Source: DATBGS01 sp036557885
GTDB lineage: Bacteria; Chloroflexota; Ktedonobacteria; Ktedonobacterales; DATBGS01
DNA: 64,000 bases
NCBI GenBank assembly: GCA_036557885.1
Contig: DATBGS010000018.1
Span: 1 to 64,000, forward strand
Reading direction: 5' to 3'
This document shows, piece by piece, positions 31,993-40,613 of this stretch. The notes under the pieces are model-generated. The model was not told the origin of the DNA. It saw only the letters and a program-made list of their open reading frames with translations, and did no database searches. The first letter of the stretch is position 1. The number at the start of each line of letters is the position of its first letter. The position numbers were made by a program, and so were the translations under genes.

Positions 31993-33639
31993 ATGCCTGA
32001 TATTGTTCTCGGCGGCTGGCTGGTCGCTCGCGCGCTCAAACGCGAGGGCATAGAAGTGGTATTTACGCTCAGTGGTGGGCATATTGCCCCGATTTATGAT
32101 GGCTGCCTGCGCGAGGGCATCCGCGTGATGGATACCCGCCACGAGCAGGCCGCAGTGCATGCCGCCGAGGGCTGGGCCAAGGTGACGCGCAAGCCAGGCG
32201 TGGCGCTTTTGACGGCTGGGCCTGGTGTGACTGACGGAGTAACGGGCCTGGCAAACGCCTATCTTGCGAACAGCCCCATACTAGTGATCGGCGGCGCCGC
32301 GCCGGTGGGCCAGTGGGACCGGGGCGCGCTGCAAGAGATGGGGTCGCTTGATCTGGTGCGCCCCATCACGAAATGGGCGCGAACGGTGGTGGAGACGCGG
32401 CGGCTGGGTGAATATACCAGCATGGCGTTTCGCCAGGCGCTCAGCGGGAAGATGGGGCCGGTCTTTCTGGAATGCCCGATGGACGTGCTGAGCAACGTCA
32501 TGACCGACGATCAGGTCGTGCCGCTGAGCGAGGGCTATCGCACCGAGAGCAAACAGCCCGGCGACCCAAAGCTGATTGAGCGTGCCGCTCTGGTGCTGCG
32601 CCAATCGCAGCGCCCGGTGATTATGGCGGGTACAGCCGTCTGGTGGTGCGACGCGGCGGCACCGCTGCGCGCCTTTGCTGAGCAAACACAGGCGCCAGTC
32701 TTTCTCAATGGCAGCGGGCGCGGCAGCCTGCCGCCAGAGCATCCGCTGTATTTCTCGCAGGCGCGGCGTATGGCGTTGGGCGAGGCCGATACCATTATTC
32801 TAGTGGGCACCCGGCTGGATTTCCGGTTGAACTTTGGCGAACCGCCGCTCATTCCGGCAGAAGCGAAGATCATCTGGCTGGACGTGGCCGCTGAGGATAT
32901 TGGCGCCAATCGCGGGGCCACCGTTGGCATCCCTGGCGATGTGGGCGTGGTGATGACGCAGCTTGCCGAGGCGCTGGGCAAGCCGCTCTGCCATGATGAC
33001 TGGCTCAACGCCATCCGACAGGATGAGCAAAAGAAACAGGCGGCAGATGAGGCGCTGGGCCGCTCCGATCAGACGCCTATCCACTCGATGCGTCTGGTGC
33101 GAGAGATTCGGGATTTCCTGGACCGCGACGCCATTGTGATTGGCGACGGCGGCGATATTGTCAGCTTTGGCGGCAAAGTGATTCAGATGGCCGAGCCGGG
33201 CCACTGGCTGGACCCCGGTCCGATGGGCTGCCTGGGCGTGGGCACCGGCTATGCCATTGCCGCGAAGCTGGCGCATCCCGACAAGCAGGTGCTCATCTTA
33301 CATGGCGATGGCGCCTTTGGCCTGAATGGGATGGAGTTTGAGACGATGGCCCGCCATAATCTGCCGGTTGTTTCGGTGATTGGCAATGATGGGCAGTGGG
33401 GCCAGATCAAACATCCCCAGAAGGCGGCGCTGGGCCATAGCACCGCTGCCGATCTGCTGCCTAAGATTCGCTATGATCGTATGGTGGAGGCGCTGGGCGG
33501 GTATGGCGAAATGGTGGAGCGCCCGGAGGAGATTCGCCCGGCGTTGGAGCGGGCCTTTGCTTCTGGCAAGCCAGCGTGTATTAATGTGATCACCGACCCG
33601 AACGTGCTCTATGGGCGGAGCACAAATGCAGCCTATTGA
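31993..33639 (+). CDS. thiamine-diphosphate enzyme of the acetolactate synthase / 2-hydroxyacyl-CoA lyase family
   Basis: The 548-aa protein has the catalytic Glu51 in DTRHEQAAVHAAEG, a central domain, and a thiamine-diphosphate motif GDGAFGLNGMEFETMARHN ending with IGNDGQWGQIK. Length and domain order suit acetolactate synthase, oxalyl-CoA decarboxylase and 2-hydroxyacyl-CoA lyase. No regulatory small subunit (ilvN) and no ilvC are nearby, so valine synthesis is less likely. Given the acyl-CoA ligase and R2lox genes just upstream, cleavage of 2-hydroxyacyl-CoA to formyl-CoA and an aldehyde is an attractive alternative (inference). ATG 31993 follows GAGGAGCATCTTG. Confidence 0.88.
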   Translation: MPDIVLGGWLVARALKREGIEVVFTLSGGHIAPIYDGCLREGIRVMDTRHEQAAVHAAEGWAKVTRKPGVALLTAGPGVTDGVTGLANAYLANSPILVIGGAAPVGQWDRGALQEMGSLDLVRPITKWARTVVETRRLGEYTSMAFRQALSGKMGPVFLECPMDVLSNVMTDDQVVPLSEGYRTESKQPGDPKLIERAALVLRQSQRPVIMAGTAVWWCDAAAPLRAFAEQTQAPVFLNGSGRGSLPPEHPLYFSQARRMALGEADTIILVGTRLDFRLNFGEPPLIPAEAKIIWLDVAAEDIGANRGATVGIPGDVGVVMTQLAEALGKPLCHDDWLNAIRQDEQKKQAADEALGRSDQTPIHSMRLVREIRDFLDRDAIVIGDGGDIVSFGGKVIQMAEPGHWLDPGPMGCLGVGTGYAIAAKLAHPDKQVLILHGDGAFGLNGMEFETMARHNLPVVSVIGNDGQWGQIKHPQKAALGHSTAADLLPKIRYDRMVEALGGYGEMVERPEEIRPALERAFASGKPACINVITDPNVLYGRSTNAAY

Positions 33640-33671
33640 TTTAATTTGTTGTTCTGTGGGAGTTCGAGCGG

Positions 33672-34271
33672 ATGGCTAAGCAGCTAGATCAGATTCGCAG
33701 TGATCTGCATTCATCCAATGCCGATCATCGGGTGGCAGCAGTTCGCCAGCTTGCTGAGCAGCGTGTCTGGGAAGCGCTGGAAGAGGTGGTGCGCTTGCTG
33801 GAGGTGGATGAGTGTGGGTTCTCCGTTGCCCAGGCGTTAACGGCGTATGGCCCAGAGATTTGCAAGCGCACGGAGCTTGAATATACGCTCTTTCACCCCA
33901 AGAAAGAAGTGTGCTATCGCGCCGCATGGGTGCTGGGCTTTTTTGGCGACCAACGCGCCGTGAAGCCTCTCATGGATTCGCTGAAAGAGCCGTTCTTTCA
34001 TGATCACTTCCTGCCCATGCTTAAACGGCTGGGCGTGCCGGACCTGGAGCGACAGATGATCCGCGAGTTGTCGCGCCATCGAGAATCTACCGACCACCCC
34101 GCAGCACGCTACCGCTCTGTGACCTTTTTTCATGCCCTGACCCAGATGCAGTCTCCGGCGGCGTTGGAACTGGCCCCGCTCTTTCTGCGCGAGCAGCATG
34201 GCGCGCTGGTGCGCCAGCACGCCCAGCAATATCTCACCGTCGTGGCTCCAGACAAACGCAATCAGGCGTAG
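33672..34271 (+). CDS. HEAT-repeat protein
   Basis: The 199-aa protein is fully helical with HEAT/PBS-lyase-like repeats, for instance HRVAAVRQLAEQRVWEALEEV and KEVCYRAAWVLGFFGDQRAV. About five repeats are present with no added catalytic residues. Such proteins are usually scaffolds or regulators that bind a partner. It lies 32 bases after the lyase gene on the same strand and may be part of that transcription unit. Function unknown. Confidence 0.8.
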   Translation: MAKQLDQIRSDLHSSNADHRVAAVRQLAEQRVWEALEEVVRLLEVDECGFSVAQALTAYGPEICKRTELEYTLFHPKKEVCYRAAWVLGFFGDQRAVKPLMDSLKEPFFHDHFLPMLKRLGVPDLERQMIRELSRHRESTDHPAARYRSVTFFHALTQMQSPAALELAPLFLREQHGALVRQHAQQYLTVVAPDKRNQA

Positions 34272-34277
34272 TATTTA

Positions 34278-34415
34278 TAGCGTCGGCTTCTAGCCGACGA
34301 GGAGACTTGTAGCGTCGGCTTCTAGTCGGCAGGTGGGGCCGCTTGTAGCGCGGGCAGCCTGCCCGCCGGGGCGGGGCTGGGTGCCGTGCCCCTGCTTTGA
34401 GGGGTGGCCCACCCG
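34278..34415. repeat. cluster of TTGTAGC-type hairpins plus inverted GTACCACC-type unit
   Basis: Three successive units occur: TAGCGTCGGCT-TCT-AGCCGACG (34278), TTGTAGCGTCGGCTTCTAGTCGGC (34308) and TTGTAGCGCGGGCAGCCTGCCCGC (34343). After them TGCCGTGCCCCTGCTTTGAGGGG is the reverse complement of part of the 39070 repeat. No gene lies between 34272 and 34443. Confidence 0.65.
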
Positions 34416-34443
34416 CTCATGCAGCGCAGCAGAGGAGGAACCG

Positions 34444-35334
34444 ATGGCAGCGAACCAGAACGACCCCCAGGACTCCAGCGCAGGTGGCCGCCATGTGAAT
34501 ATTGGCGACACGCGCCTGTTTCTTGTTGAGCGCGGCCAGGGCCACCCAGTGCTGGTGCTGCATGGCGGGCCAGGGCTGGACCACTGGGAATTTGCCGACT
34601 ATCTGGACGCCCTGACCGATCAGTTCCGCCTGATTCTGGTGGATCAGCGCAGCCAGGGACGCTCGGACATGTCCCCGCCGGAAACCTGGACGCTGCCCCA
34701 GATGGCAAAAGACGTGAGTTTGCTGGCCGGGGCGCTGCATCTTTCGCGCTACACGGTGCTGGGGCATTCGTATGGGGCGTTTGTGGCGCTGCAACACGCG
34801 GTAGATTTCCCCGGCGCGGCGGCGCAGACGATTGTCTCCTCTGGCCTGCCCTCAGCAAAATATCTGGAGCAGGTTGGCAAGAACCTGGCAGCCTTTGAGC
34901 CAGTGGCGCTGCGCGAGCAGGTGACGGCCTCCTGGGAGCGCGAGAAATCTGCCCAGACGCAAGAAGACTGCGCCAGCCTGATGCACGATCAACTGCCCTT
35001 CCACTTTGGCAATCCGCTGGACCCACGTATTGCCGAGTATGAGGCGCGCACCGCCGATACTGTCTATTCGCCCCACGTGCTGCGCCATTTCGCCAACCAG
35101 GACTACGGCATGATAGAGGTGGAAGATCGGCTGGCCCAGATCACGCAGCCGCTGCTGGTGCTGGGTGGCCGCCTGGACCGCACGTGCACCGCCGAAGGCG
35201 CCAAAGCCATCGCCATTGGCGCGCCTCACGCCGAACTGGTCATCTTTGAGCACAGCGGCCATATGACGTTTGTGGAAGAAAACGCGCACTATGTGCAGGT
35301 GGTGCGGGAGTGGCTGGGGAGATGGGTATCCTAA
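34444..35334 (+). CDS. alpha/beta hydrolase, proline iminopeptidase-like
   Basis: The 296-aa protein has the oxyanion-hole HGGPG at residues 40-44, nucleophile Ser109 in GHSYGAF, an acid in GGRLDRT and the final His in EHSGHMTFVE. HGGPG with this layout is typical of the proline iminopeptidase/epoxide hydrolase branch (S33). The cap region (about 130-225) is helical. Substrate unknown; peptide or ester hydrolysis are both possible. ATG 34444 follows GAGGAGGAACCG. Its TAA stop overlaps the TAG stop of the convergent resB gene (CTAA). Confidence 0.92.
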   Translation: MAANQNDPQDSSAGGRHVNIGDTRLFLVERGQGHPVLVLHGGPGLDHWEFADYLDALTDQFRLILVDQRSQGRSDMSPPETWTLPQMAKDVSLLAGALHLSRYTVLGHSYGAFVALQHAVDFPGAAAQTIVSSGLPSAKYLEQVGKNLAAFEPVALREQVTASWEREKSAQTQEDCASLMHDQLPFHFGNPLDPRIAEYEARTADTVYSPHVLRHFANQDYGMIEVEDRLAQITQPLLVLGGRLDRTCTAEGAKAIAIGAPHAELVIFEHSGHMTFVEENAHYVQVVREWLGRWVS

Positions 35335-37208
35335 TCCCCAGCCGTTACTTCTTTCTTCGTTTCGGCGCTTTCCTCAGCCATCTCTGCATGAGCCTCATCA
35401 ACTCCTTCTACAACCGCTTCCTCAGCCGCGCTCGGCGGCAATTTTGCCGAGGCTTTCTTGCCCGCCGTCACAGGTGAAGCGGCGCCTGCTTTACCAGCCT
35501 TGGGCTTGTGCTTCTCGCTGGCTTTTGGCGCTGGTGGAGGCTCCGCGTCTTCGTCCTCCTCGTCTTCTTCGGCGGCTTCTGCCTCTGCTGCCTCCTGTGA
35601 GGTCAGTTGCAGGGCCAGCATATCAAAGTCGCGCTGGACGTTGATGAAGTGCTCTTTTAGCCCGGCAAACTGCACGTGCCCATCGCGGAAGCGAATCCAG
35701 ACGCGGCGATGCGGGAAGTAGAAGGTGATGCACAGGGCCAGAATCATCAGGAAGGAGATCGGCCAGATCAGCGGCGAGCCGGAATCTTTCGTCACCAGCA
35801 GCACCGTGCCGCGCTTGACCAGCTTCACGGTCAGCGTCCAGCCGTTGAGCTTGGCGGCGCTTGGGTCGCCAAGTGTAACCGCTGCCAGCACCTGTTTGCA
35901 GGAAAGCGTGCCCTGCGAAAGATCAATCAGGGGCGCGGTAGCGCCTTCTCCGGCCAGGCCGCAGAAGGTGGGGTTGCCGTTAGTATCGCTGCCGGTGACG
36001 ACGACTTTCCAGCCGGTTTCCGTAAGCGTGGCGGCCACGTTCATCGTTTGCCCGATGTTGGGCAGGGGCACGTCCTGTGCGACGTTGACAGGGATGCTAT
36101 CGCCGGTGTTGGGGTTCAGATCGTTCAGGTGTTCATCTAGCACCGGGCGCTGATTAAAGATGATGTTGCCCTTGTCGTCTTTGATGGTGATCCAGGCATA
36201 CATGATGAACGATGCCTGGTGGAAGGTGACGCCCTGATAGGTCAGCGGGTCGTTGACGCGCACGCGATGCTGCGCAACCTGCCGCCCATCCTGAAAGAGC
36301 GTGACATCGGTGTAGAAGTCGGTGGGCTGCCCGCTCGCCGGGTCAAAGCTGGCGAAGAACTGGTCAGCGCGATACTCGATGTTGTGGGGCGTGCCTATGG
36401 GGTAGACCACACCCGATTCGCCATCTGGCAGCGGCTGTGCGTAGCTAAACCCTGCCAGGCTTTGCAGATAGTTGTAGACGGACTGGGGCAGGAGATGCTC
36501 GGCAACGCTGTTGGGGCCAAAGCCCTGCCAGCCAGTGACGACGGTTGCCAGCATCAGCCCAACCAGGCAGGCGTGAAAGACAAACGTGGAGAGCGTGGCC
36601 CAGGCGTTCTTATGCGCGTAGAGATAGGTGGTGCCGGTGGCGCTGTTTGCTTTGGTCAGCACGCGATAATGCTTCTTGCGGAAGAAGCGTTGCAGCCCCG
36701 CCAGATCATAATCGCTATAGAAATCGGTGCGCGCAAGGGCGTTCTGGTAAAAGCGATCATTGGTGCGTACCATCGGGTAGCGAAAAGCGTTCCAGATGCC
36801 CGGCGCGCGGTTCATCGTGCAGACGGTGACGTTGATCGCCAGCAGCACCATTAACAGCTTAAAGTACCAGCTAGAGAAGATGGTAAAGAATTGCAGCGTT
36901 TGAAACAGATTGGCCCAGCCATGCCCATATTTGCTGGTCATGTCCTGGGCCAGCCACAGGGCATAATCGCTGGGCGAGGAGGTAATTTCTACTGGCGCCT
37001 GAACGATGATGATGCCAATGATACAGATAGTGGTAATCAGGGCAATCAATGTAATTGCTGTCTTGACGGAGCTAAACAGCCCCCACAGCGAATTGATTGG
37101 GTGCTTGAGGAAACGCCCATAGCGATTCGTCCGATGTTTTGCTTGCGCGGCTTTGCTGGCGGCACGCCTGCGGCTGACGACTCGCGGGGCGGCATGTGTT
37201 GCGGGCAT
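35331..37208 (-). CDS. resB: ResB-like cytochrome c biogenesis protein
   Basis: ResB (CcsB/Ccs1 type) works with ResC/CcsA to move and attach heme to apocytochromes c outside the membrane (system II). The 625-aa protein has three N-terminal membrane helices (SSVKTAITLIALITTICIIG, a segment near YFKLLMVLLAINVTV, and a third near 200-220). A large outer domain follows (about 225-480) with NDPLTYQGVTFHQASF, the ResB signature, and then a last membrane helix (about 482-505). The C-terminal 100 residues are acidic and Ala/Lys-rich, an unusual extension. The ResC partner is not in this window. Confidence 0.93.
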   Translation of the reverse strand: MPATHAAPRVVSRRRAASKAAQAKHRTNRYGRFLKHPINSLWGLFSSVKTAITLIALITTICIIGIIIVQAPVEITSSPSDYALWLAQDMTSKYGHGWANLFQTLQFFTIFSSWYFKLLMVLLAINVTVCTMNRAPGIWNAFRYPMVRTNDRFYQNALARTDFYSDYDLAGLQRFFRKKHYRVLTKANSATGTTYLYAHKNAWATLSTFVFHACLVGLMLATVVTGWQGFGPNSVAEHLLPQSVYNYLQSLAGFSYAQPLPDGESGVVYPIGTPHNIEYRADQFFASFDPASGQPTDFYTDVTLFQDGRQVAQHRVRVNDPLTYQGVTFHQASFIMYAWITIKDDKGNIIFNQRPVLDEHLNDLNPNTGDSIPVNVAQDVPLPNIGQTMNVAATLTETGWKVVVTGSDTNGNPTFCGLAGEGATAPLIDLSQGTLSCKQVLAAVTLGDPSAAKLNGWTLTVKLVKRGTVLLVTKDSGSPLIWPISFLMILALCITFYFPHRRVWIRFRDGHVQFAGLKEHFINVQRDFDMLALQLTSQEAAEAEAAEEDEEDEDAEPPPAPKASEKHKPKAGKAGAASPVTAGKKASAKLPPSAAEEAVVEGVDEAHAEMAEESAETKKEVTAGD

Positions 37209-37293
37209 AAGAGTTATGGCTTTCTTCTGTTCCCAATAATCTTTCTGTGCAGATAGTATTATATCTGGCGGTTCTGGATGGGCGCAAGTTTAG

Positions 37294-37441
37294 CTGGCGA
37301 CTGAAGTCGCGCCTATGGGCAGCTTCGCTGCCGGAAAACCCGCCTGCGCGGGTTAGGACGAATCCTGGTGTACTTGGGGTGGGGAGTCCGCGCAGGCGGA
37401 CTTGGTGGCCGCAGGCCCCTAGCTGCGATTTTAATCGCCAG
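37294..37441. repeat. dispersed modular hairpin element, copy B, complete with inverted ends
   Basis: The element begins CTGGCGACTGAAGTCGC (37294-37310) and ends GCGATTTTAATCGCCAG (37425-37441), so its ends are imperfect inverted repeats. Inside are GGGCAGC/GCTGCC, a CCCGC/GCGGG hairpin, CGCGGGTTAGGACGAA, AGTCCGC-GCA-GGCGGACT and GGCCGCAGGCCCC. Copies A and C share the right half. No transposase or coding frame is present. Confidence 0.7.
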
Positions 37442-37459
37442 GCGAGCGAGGAAAAGCGG

Positions 37460-37924
37460 GTGAAAACGGTTGAGCAATTGGATGGCGCCTCTTCCAAGGC
37501 GCAGTTTCGTGTCGCCGTGTTCGGTGTGGTCATCGAAGCGGGCAGGGTGCTGCTGTGTCTGCGGCGCGATATTGGCTGGTGGAATCTGCCCGGCGGCGGG
37601 ATGGAACTGGGCGAGACGGTAGACGAGGCGCTGCGGCGGGAAACCCAGGAGGAGACGGGCCTGGAAGTGGAGGTGGGGCGGCTGGTGGGTGTGTATTCCA
37701 AGCCGCAGAAGCAGGAGATTGTGCTGACCTTTCGCTGCCGCGCAATTGGCGGGGTGCTGACCGAGACTGAGGAGGTCACGGAAAGCCGCTACTTTCCGCC
37801 AGACGCGCTGCCGGAACGAACGCTGCCCAAACACGCCGAACGTATCAGCGATGCCTTTCTCGATCAGCCAGAAGCCATCATCCGCGCCCAGCGCACCAGC
37901 ACCGAGGAAGATCAGCGGCGCTGA
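37460..37924 (+). CDS. NUDIX hydrolase
   Basis: The 154-aa protein carries a complete Nudix box, GGGMELGETVDEALRRETQE followed by ETGLE, which binds the metal needed to cleave a nucleoside diphosphate linked to another moiety. GRVLLCLRRDIGWWNLPGGG precedes it in the normal way. Substrate cannot be deduced; MutT-like or ADP-ribose type are possible. GTG 37460 is chosen because GAGGAAAAG lies just upstream and because the longer frame from 37247 reads through a repeat element. A promoter for the next gene starts just after the stop. Confidence 0.9.
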   Translation: MKTVEQLDGASSKAQFRVAVFGVVIEAGRVLLCLRRDIGWWNLPGGGMELGETVDEALRRETQEETGLEVEVGRLVGVYSKPQKQEIVLTFRCRAIGGVLTETEEVTESRYFPPDALPERTLPKHAERISDAFLDQPEAIIRAQRTSTEEDQRR

Positions 37925-37933
37925 AAAGGATGC

Positions 37934-37962
37934 TAGACGAGCAAAGCCTCATGCTCTATAAT
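37934..37962 (+). promoter_or_regulatory. promoter of the response-regulator gene
   Basis: TAGACG (37934-37939) and TATAAT (37957-37962) are 17 bases apart. The leader to ATG 38085 is about 115 nt. Confidence 0.6.
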
Positions 37963-38084
37963 GCAGATGAGCCAGGAGCAGCGAGACGCTTTAGCAACAA
38001 TCTGGTGTGACGGCGCGGGAGAGATGCCAGGCTGCGTACAGGCGGCACCTGCCAGCCGTCACCCAAGAGAGGCGGGAATTTGGC

Positions 38085-39062
38085 ATGGCAACAATTCTCG
38101 TAGTGGAGGATGACCCTCGGATAGCAGGGCTGTTACAGGAGATGCTCAAGCTCGAAGGCTACAGGGCCATCGTCACACATACGGGGGAAGACGCCATCCA
38201 TCTCGCTTTGCGCGAGATGCTCCATCTGGTCATTCTGGACCTGATGCTGCCGAGGATGAATGGCTTTGAGGTGGTGAAGACGCTGCGCAGCCATGTAAAA
38301 ACTGCGCATATTCCGGTGATTATCCTCAGTGCTCTGGATAGCACCGCCGATATTGTACGCGCGTTTGAGCATCAGGCGGATGATTATGTGAGCAAGCCAT
38401 TTAAGACCGATGAACTGATGGCGCGGATTCGCACGCAACTGCGCCGTATGAAAGAAAACTTGCTGCATCCGCTGACGGGCCTGCCCGGTGGTATACAGGT
38501 GGAGCGGGCCATTGAGGGCTTGTTGCAACAGGGGGCACCCTGGAGCCTGCTGTATCTTGATCTGAATAATTTTAAAGCCTATAACGATGTCTATGGCTTT
38601 TTGAGCGGCAATCGCATGATTCAGATGTTGGCGCAGGTGTGCGTGAGGGTTGTGAAGGAGTTGGGGAATGAGGCCGATTTTATTGGGCATGTTGGCGGAG
38701 ATGATTTTGTCGTGGCTACCACGCCTGATCGTGTCGAGCCGATGTGCCAGGCGCTCATACAAGCCTTTGAGCGCGAGCAGCAGGCGCTGTATAGCGAGGA
38801 AGACCTGCTCCGGGGTGCGCTCATCACGACTGACCGCCAGGGAATGCCCTGGCAGTATCCTCTGGTGGGCCTGGCAATTGGGGTGGTCACAAACCAGTAT
38901 CGGCCTGTAGCCAGCATTGAGGAAGTGAGCAGGGTGGCGGCGGAGGTGAAGAAGAAGGCGAAAGAGTCCGAGGGCAGCGCGTATTTCATTGATCAGCGTG
39001 GTCGGACTTTCCAGGCGCTGCCAGAGTATCATCTGGCGCCCGCGCCCGTAGACCTGGGCTAG
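38085..39062 (+). CDS. response regulator with degenerate GGDEF-like output domain
   Basis: The 325-aa protein has a receiver domain (about 1-125) with acidic pocket VVEDD, phospho-acceptor Asp52 (VILDLMLPRMNG) and Lys in VSKPF. A GGDEF-like domain follows (about 135-310). Its metal/substrate loop is LDLNNFKAYND and the signature is GGDDF at about 204-208. Diguanylate cyclases normally have GG(D/E)EF and D-x-D-x-F-K; both sites are changed here, so cyclase activity is doubtful and it may bind GTP or c-di-GMP without making it. No kinase is adjacent. ATG 38085 follows GAGGCGGGAATTTGGC. Confidence 0.88.
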   Translation: MATILVVEDDPRIAGLLQEMLKLEGYRAIVTHTGEDAIHLALREMLHLVILDLMLPRMNGFEVVKTLRSHVKTAHIPVIILSALDSTADIVRAFEHQADDYVSKPFKTDELMARIRTQLRRMKENLLHPLTGLPGGIQVERAIEGLLQQGAPWSLLYLDLNNFKAYNDVYGFLSGNRMIQMLAQVCVRVVKELGNEADFIGHVGGDDFVVATTPDRVEPMCQALIQAFEREQQALYSEEDLLRGALITTDRQGMPWQYPLVGLAIGVVTNQYRPVASIEEVSRVAAEVKKKAKESEGSAYFIDQRGRTFQALPEYHLAPAPVDLG

Positions 39063-39069
39063 CGCCCCA

Positions 39070-39138
39070 CTTGTACCACCGGTTTCCCCTCAAAGCAGGG
39101 GCACGGCAGCCGGTGAGTCGTGCCCACTTGTACCACCA
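39070..39138. repeat. GTACCACCGG-type hairpin repeat, copy 1
   Basis: CTTGTACCACCGGTTTCCCC-TCAAAGC-AGGGG is followed by GCACGGCAGCCGGTGAG. Nested stems CCCCT/AGGGG and ACCGG/CCGGT form a cruciform. A second copy is at 44027 and an inverted part at about 34380. It lies directly after the response-regulator stop. Confidence 0.6.
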
Positions 39139-39164
39139 AAATAGGGGGTAGGCAGGTCGCCCAT

Positions 39165-40541
39165 TCAAGGGGCGACGGGCTGAAACGAGAGCAACAACTG
39201 CACCGAGCGCTTATTAATCACCCATTCTCCACTGCTGGGTGCTGGCGCTTTGCCCGGCGCGTAGGCGCGCACCCGCAGCGCTGCAAGATCAGGTCGTTGC
39301 AGGCCGTCCCACTCCCGTGCCAGCATTTTAAGACGTTGCAGGGCGCTCGTATTGCCATAGAGCAGCACCACGCCCAGCCCCGCGTCGTCCGGGCTGGCGG
39401 TGGCGGGGCGCAGCAAGGCGATGCCTGGGCGCTGGTTTCGGCGCGAGGGAAGCAGGGGAAACGCCTGGCCTGGCGACTCTGCTTGCAAGGGATGGGAAAG
39501 CACCCCCGCGCACCACCCCTCAAATCCCCAGATGGCCTGCCCCGACCAGACGTGAATGAGTTCTGTCTCGCCATAGCGTAGCTCAAGATACGTGAGCAGC
39601 CCGCGCGTCTCCCCGCGCAAGCGCAGATCATAAGTGGTGGGTGTGCTGCTGAGCAGATGCAGCGCGTCACGGCGCACCTGGGGCGCGGCCATGAATGGCT
39701 CGCCAAAAGCGTTCAGTTCCCAGCGATGGCCTGTCTCCTGATGGGTCATCACCCCCAGCGGGGCGATGTGCTCCACCGCCATTGCCTGGTCGCCGCGTAG
39801 GGGAATAAAAAAGGCGTAAGAGGCTGCCGCGCTTTCCAGATACTCCGCGTGTTTGACGAGCGCCAGCGAAAGCTGGCCGCGCTGGTGGCGGTGCAGTTCC
39901 AGCGGCAGGACCAGCCGCCCGCCACTAACTAACTGCTCGCACCAGGCCGGGGCGATGTCATCGCTGGCAACGGTGAGTTCAATGCGGTCAAATGGTCCCA
40001 GGTCGGGCGCCCCCAGGACGCCATCCACGCACAAGACGGTGATCTCTGGATAGCCCGCGCTGGCGAGGTTGCGACGCGCCTGCTCCACGACCTCTTGATC
40101 AATATCAATCGTGACGACGGCGCGCGAGTCGCCCACCAGTTCAGCCAGCAGCGCGGCGTTGTAGCCAGTGCCCGCGCCAACCTCCAGCACGCGCAGGCCG
40201 GGGCACAGGTCAAGCTGCTCCAACATGATCGCCATCATCGAGGGGGCCGAGGAAGAACTGAGCGGCGTGCCCTGGCCGGTGCGCTTGGTGATGATGGCTT
40301 CATCAGAGTAGATTGCTTCCAGTCCTTCGCTCCGGGCCAGTTCTGGCAAGAAGTGCTCGCGGGGCACGCGCAGAAACGCGGCCTCCACCGCCGCGCTGTG
40401 CAGGACATCACGCGCTTTCAACTGCTCCACCAGCTCGGCGCGCAGATGGTTGGAACGCTCCGCCCAGCTTTCCTGGGTGGTTGGCGGATGTTGGTCTGGT
40501 TCTTCCGGTGTTGGGCCAGCGGAACGCGGTTCTTCAGCCAT
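39165..40541 (-). CDS. protein-L-isoaspartate O-methyltransferase-like protein with long C-terminal extension
   Basis: The 458-aa protein begins with a Pro-rich stretch, then a Pcm-type domain (about 45-250). The domain shows FLRVPREHFLPE, TGQGTPLSSSSAPSMMAIML in the acceptor region, motif I RVLEVGAGTGYNAALLAEL, and VTIDIDQEVVEQAR. Pcm enzymes methylate isoaspartyl residues to help protein repair. The next 200 residues, with the segments MTHQETGHRWELNAFGEPF and DLRLRGETRGLLTYLELRYG, are an extension typical of long grad-with-Pcm versions seen in some bacteria and in peptide maturation. Its role is unclear. ATG 40541 opens with MAEEPRS; a GTG start at 40583 is possible. Confidence 0.88.
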   Translation of the reverse strand: MAEEPRSAGPTPEEPDQHPPTTQESWAERSNHLRAELVEQLKARDVLHSAAVEAAFLRVPREHFLPELARSEGLEAIYSDEAIITKRTGQGTPLSSSSAPSMMAIMLEQLDLCPGLRVLEVGAGTGYNAALLAELVGDSRAVVTIDIDQEVVEQARRNLASAGYPEITVLCVDGVLGAPDLGPFDRIELTVASDDIAPAWCEQLVSGGRLVLPLELHRHQRGQLSLALVKHAEYLESAAASYAFFIPLRGDQAMAVEHIAPLGVMTHQETGHRWELNAFGEPFMAAPQVRRDALHLLSSTPTTYDLRLRGETRGLLTYLELRYGETELIHVWSGQAIWGFEGWCAGVLSHPLQAESPGQAFPLLPSRRNQRPGIALLRPATASPDDAGLGVVLLYGNTSALQRLKMLAREWDGLQRPDLAALRVRAYAPGKAPAPSSGEWVINKRSVQLLLSFQPVAP

Positions 40542-40613
40542 AGGTGCGCCTGCAAAAGAAGATGGGTGAAAGCCTATCCCCACTGCCCGCTCCCTTTAAG
40601 ATAACGGGCAGGC

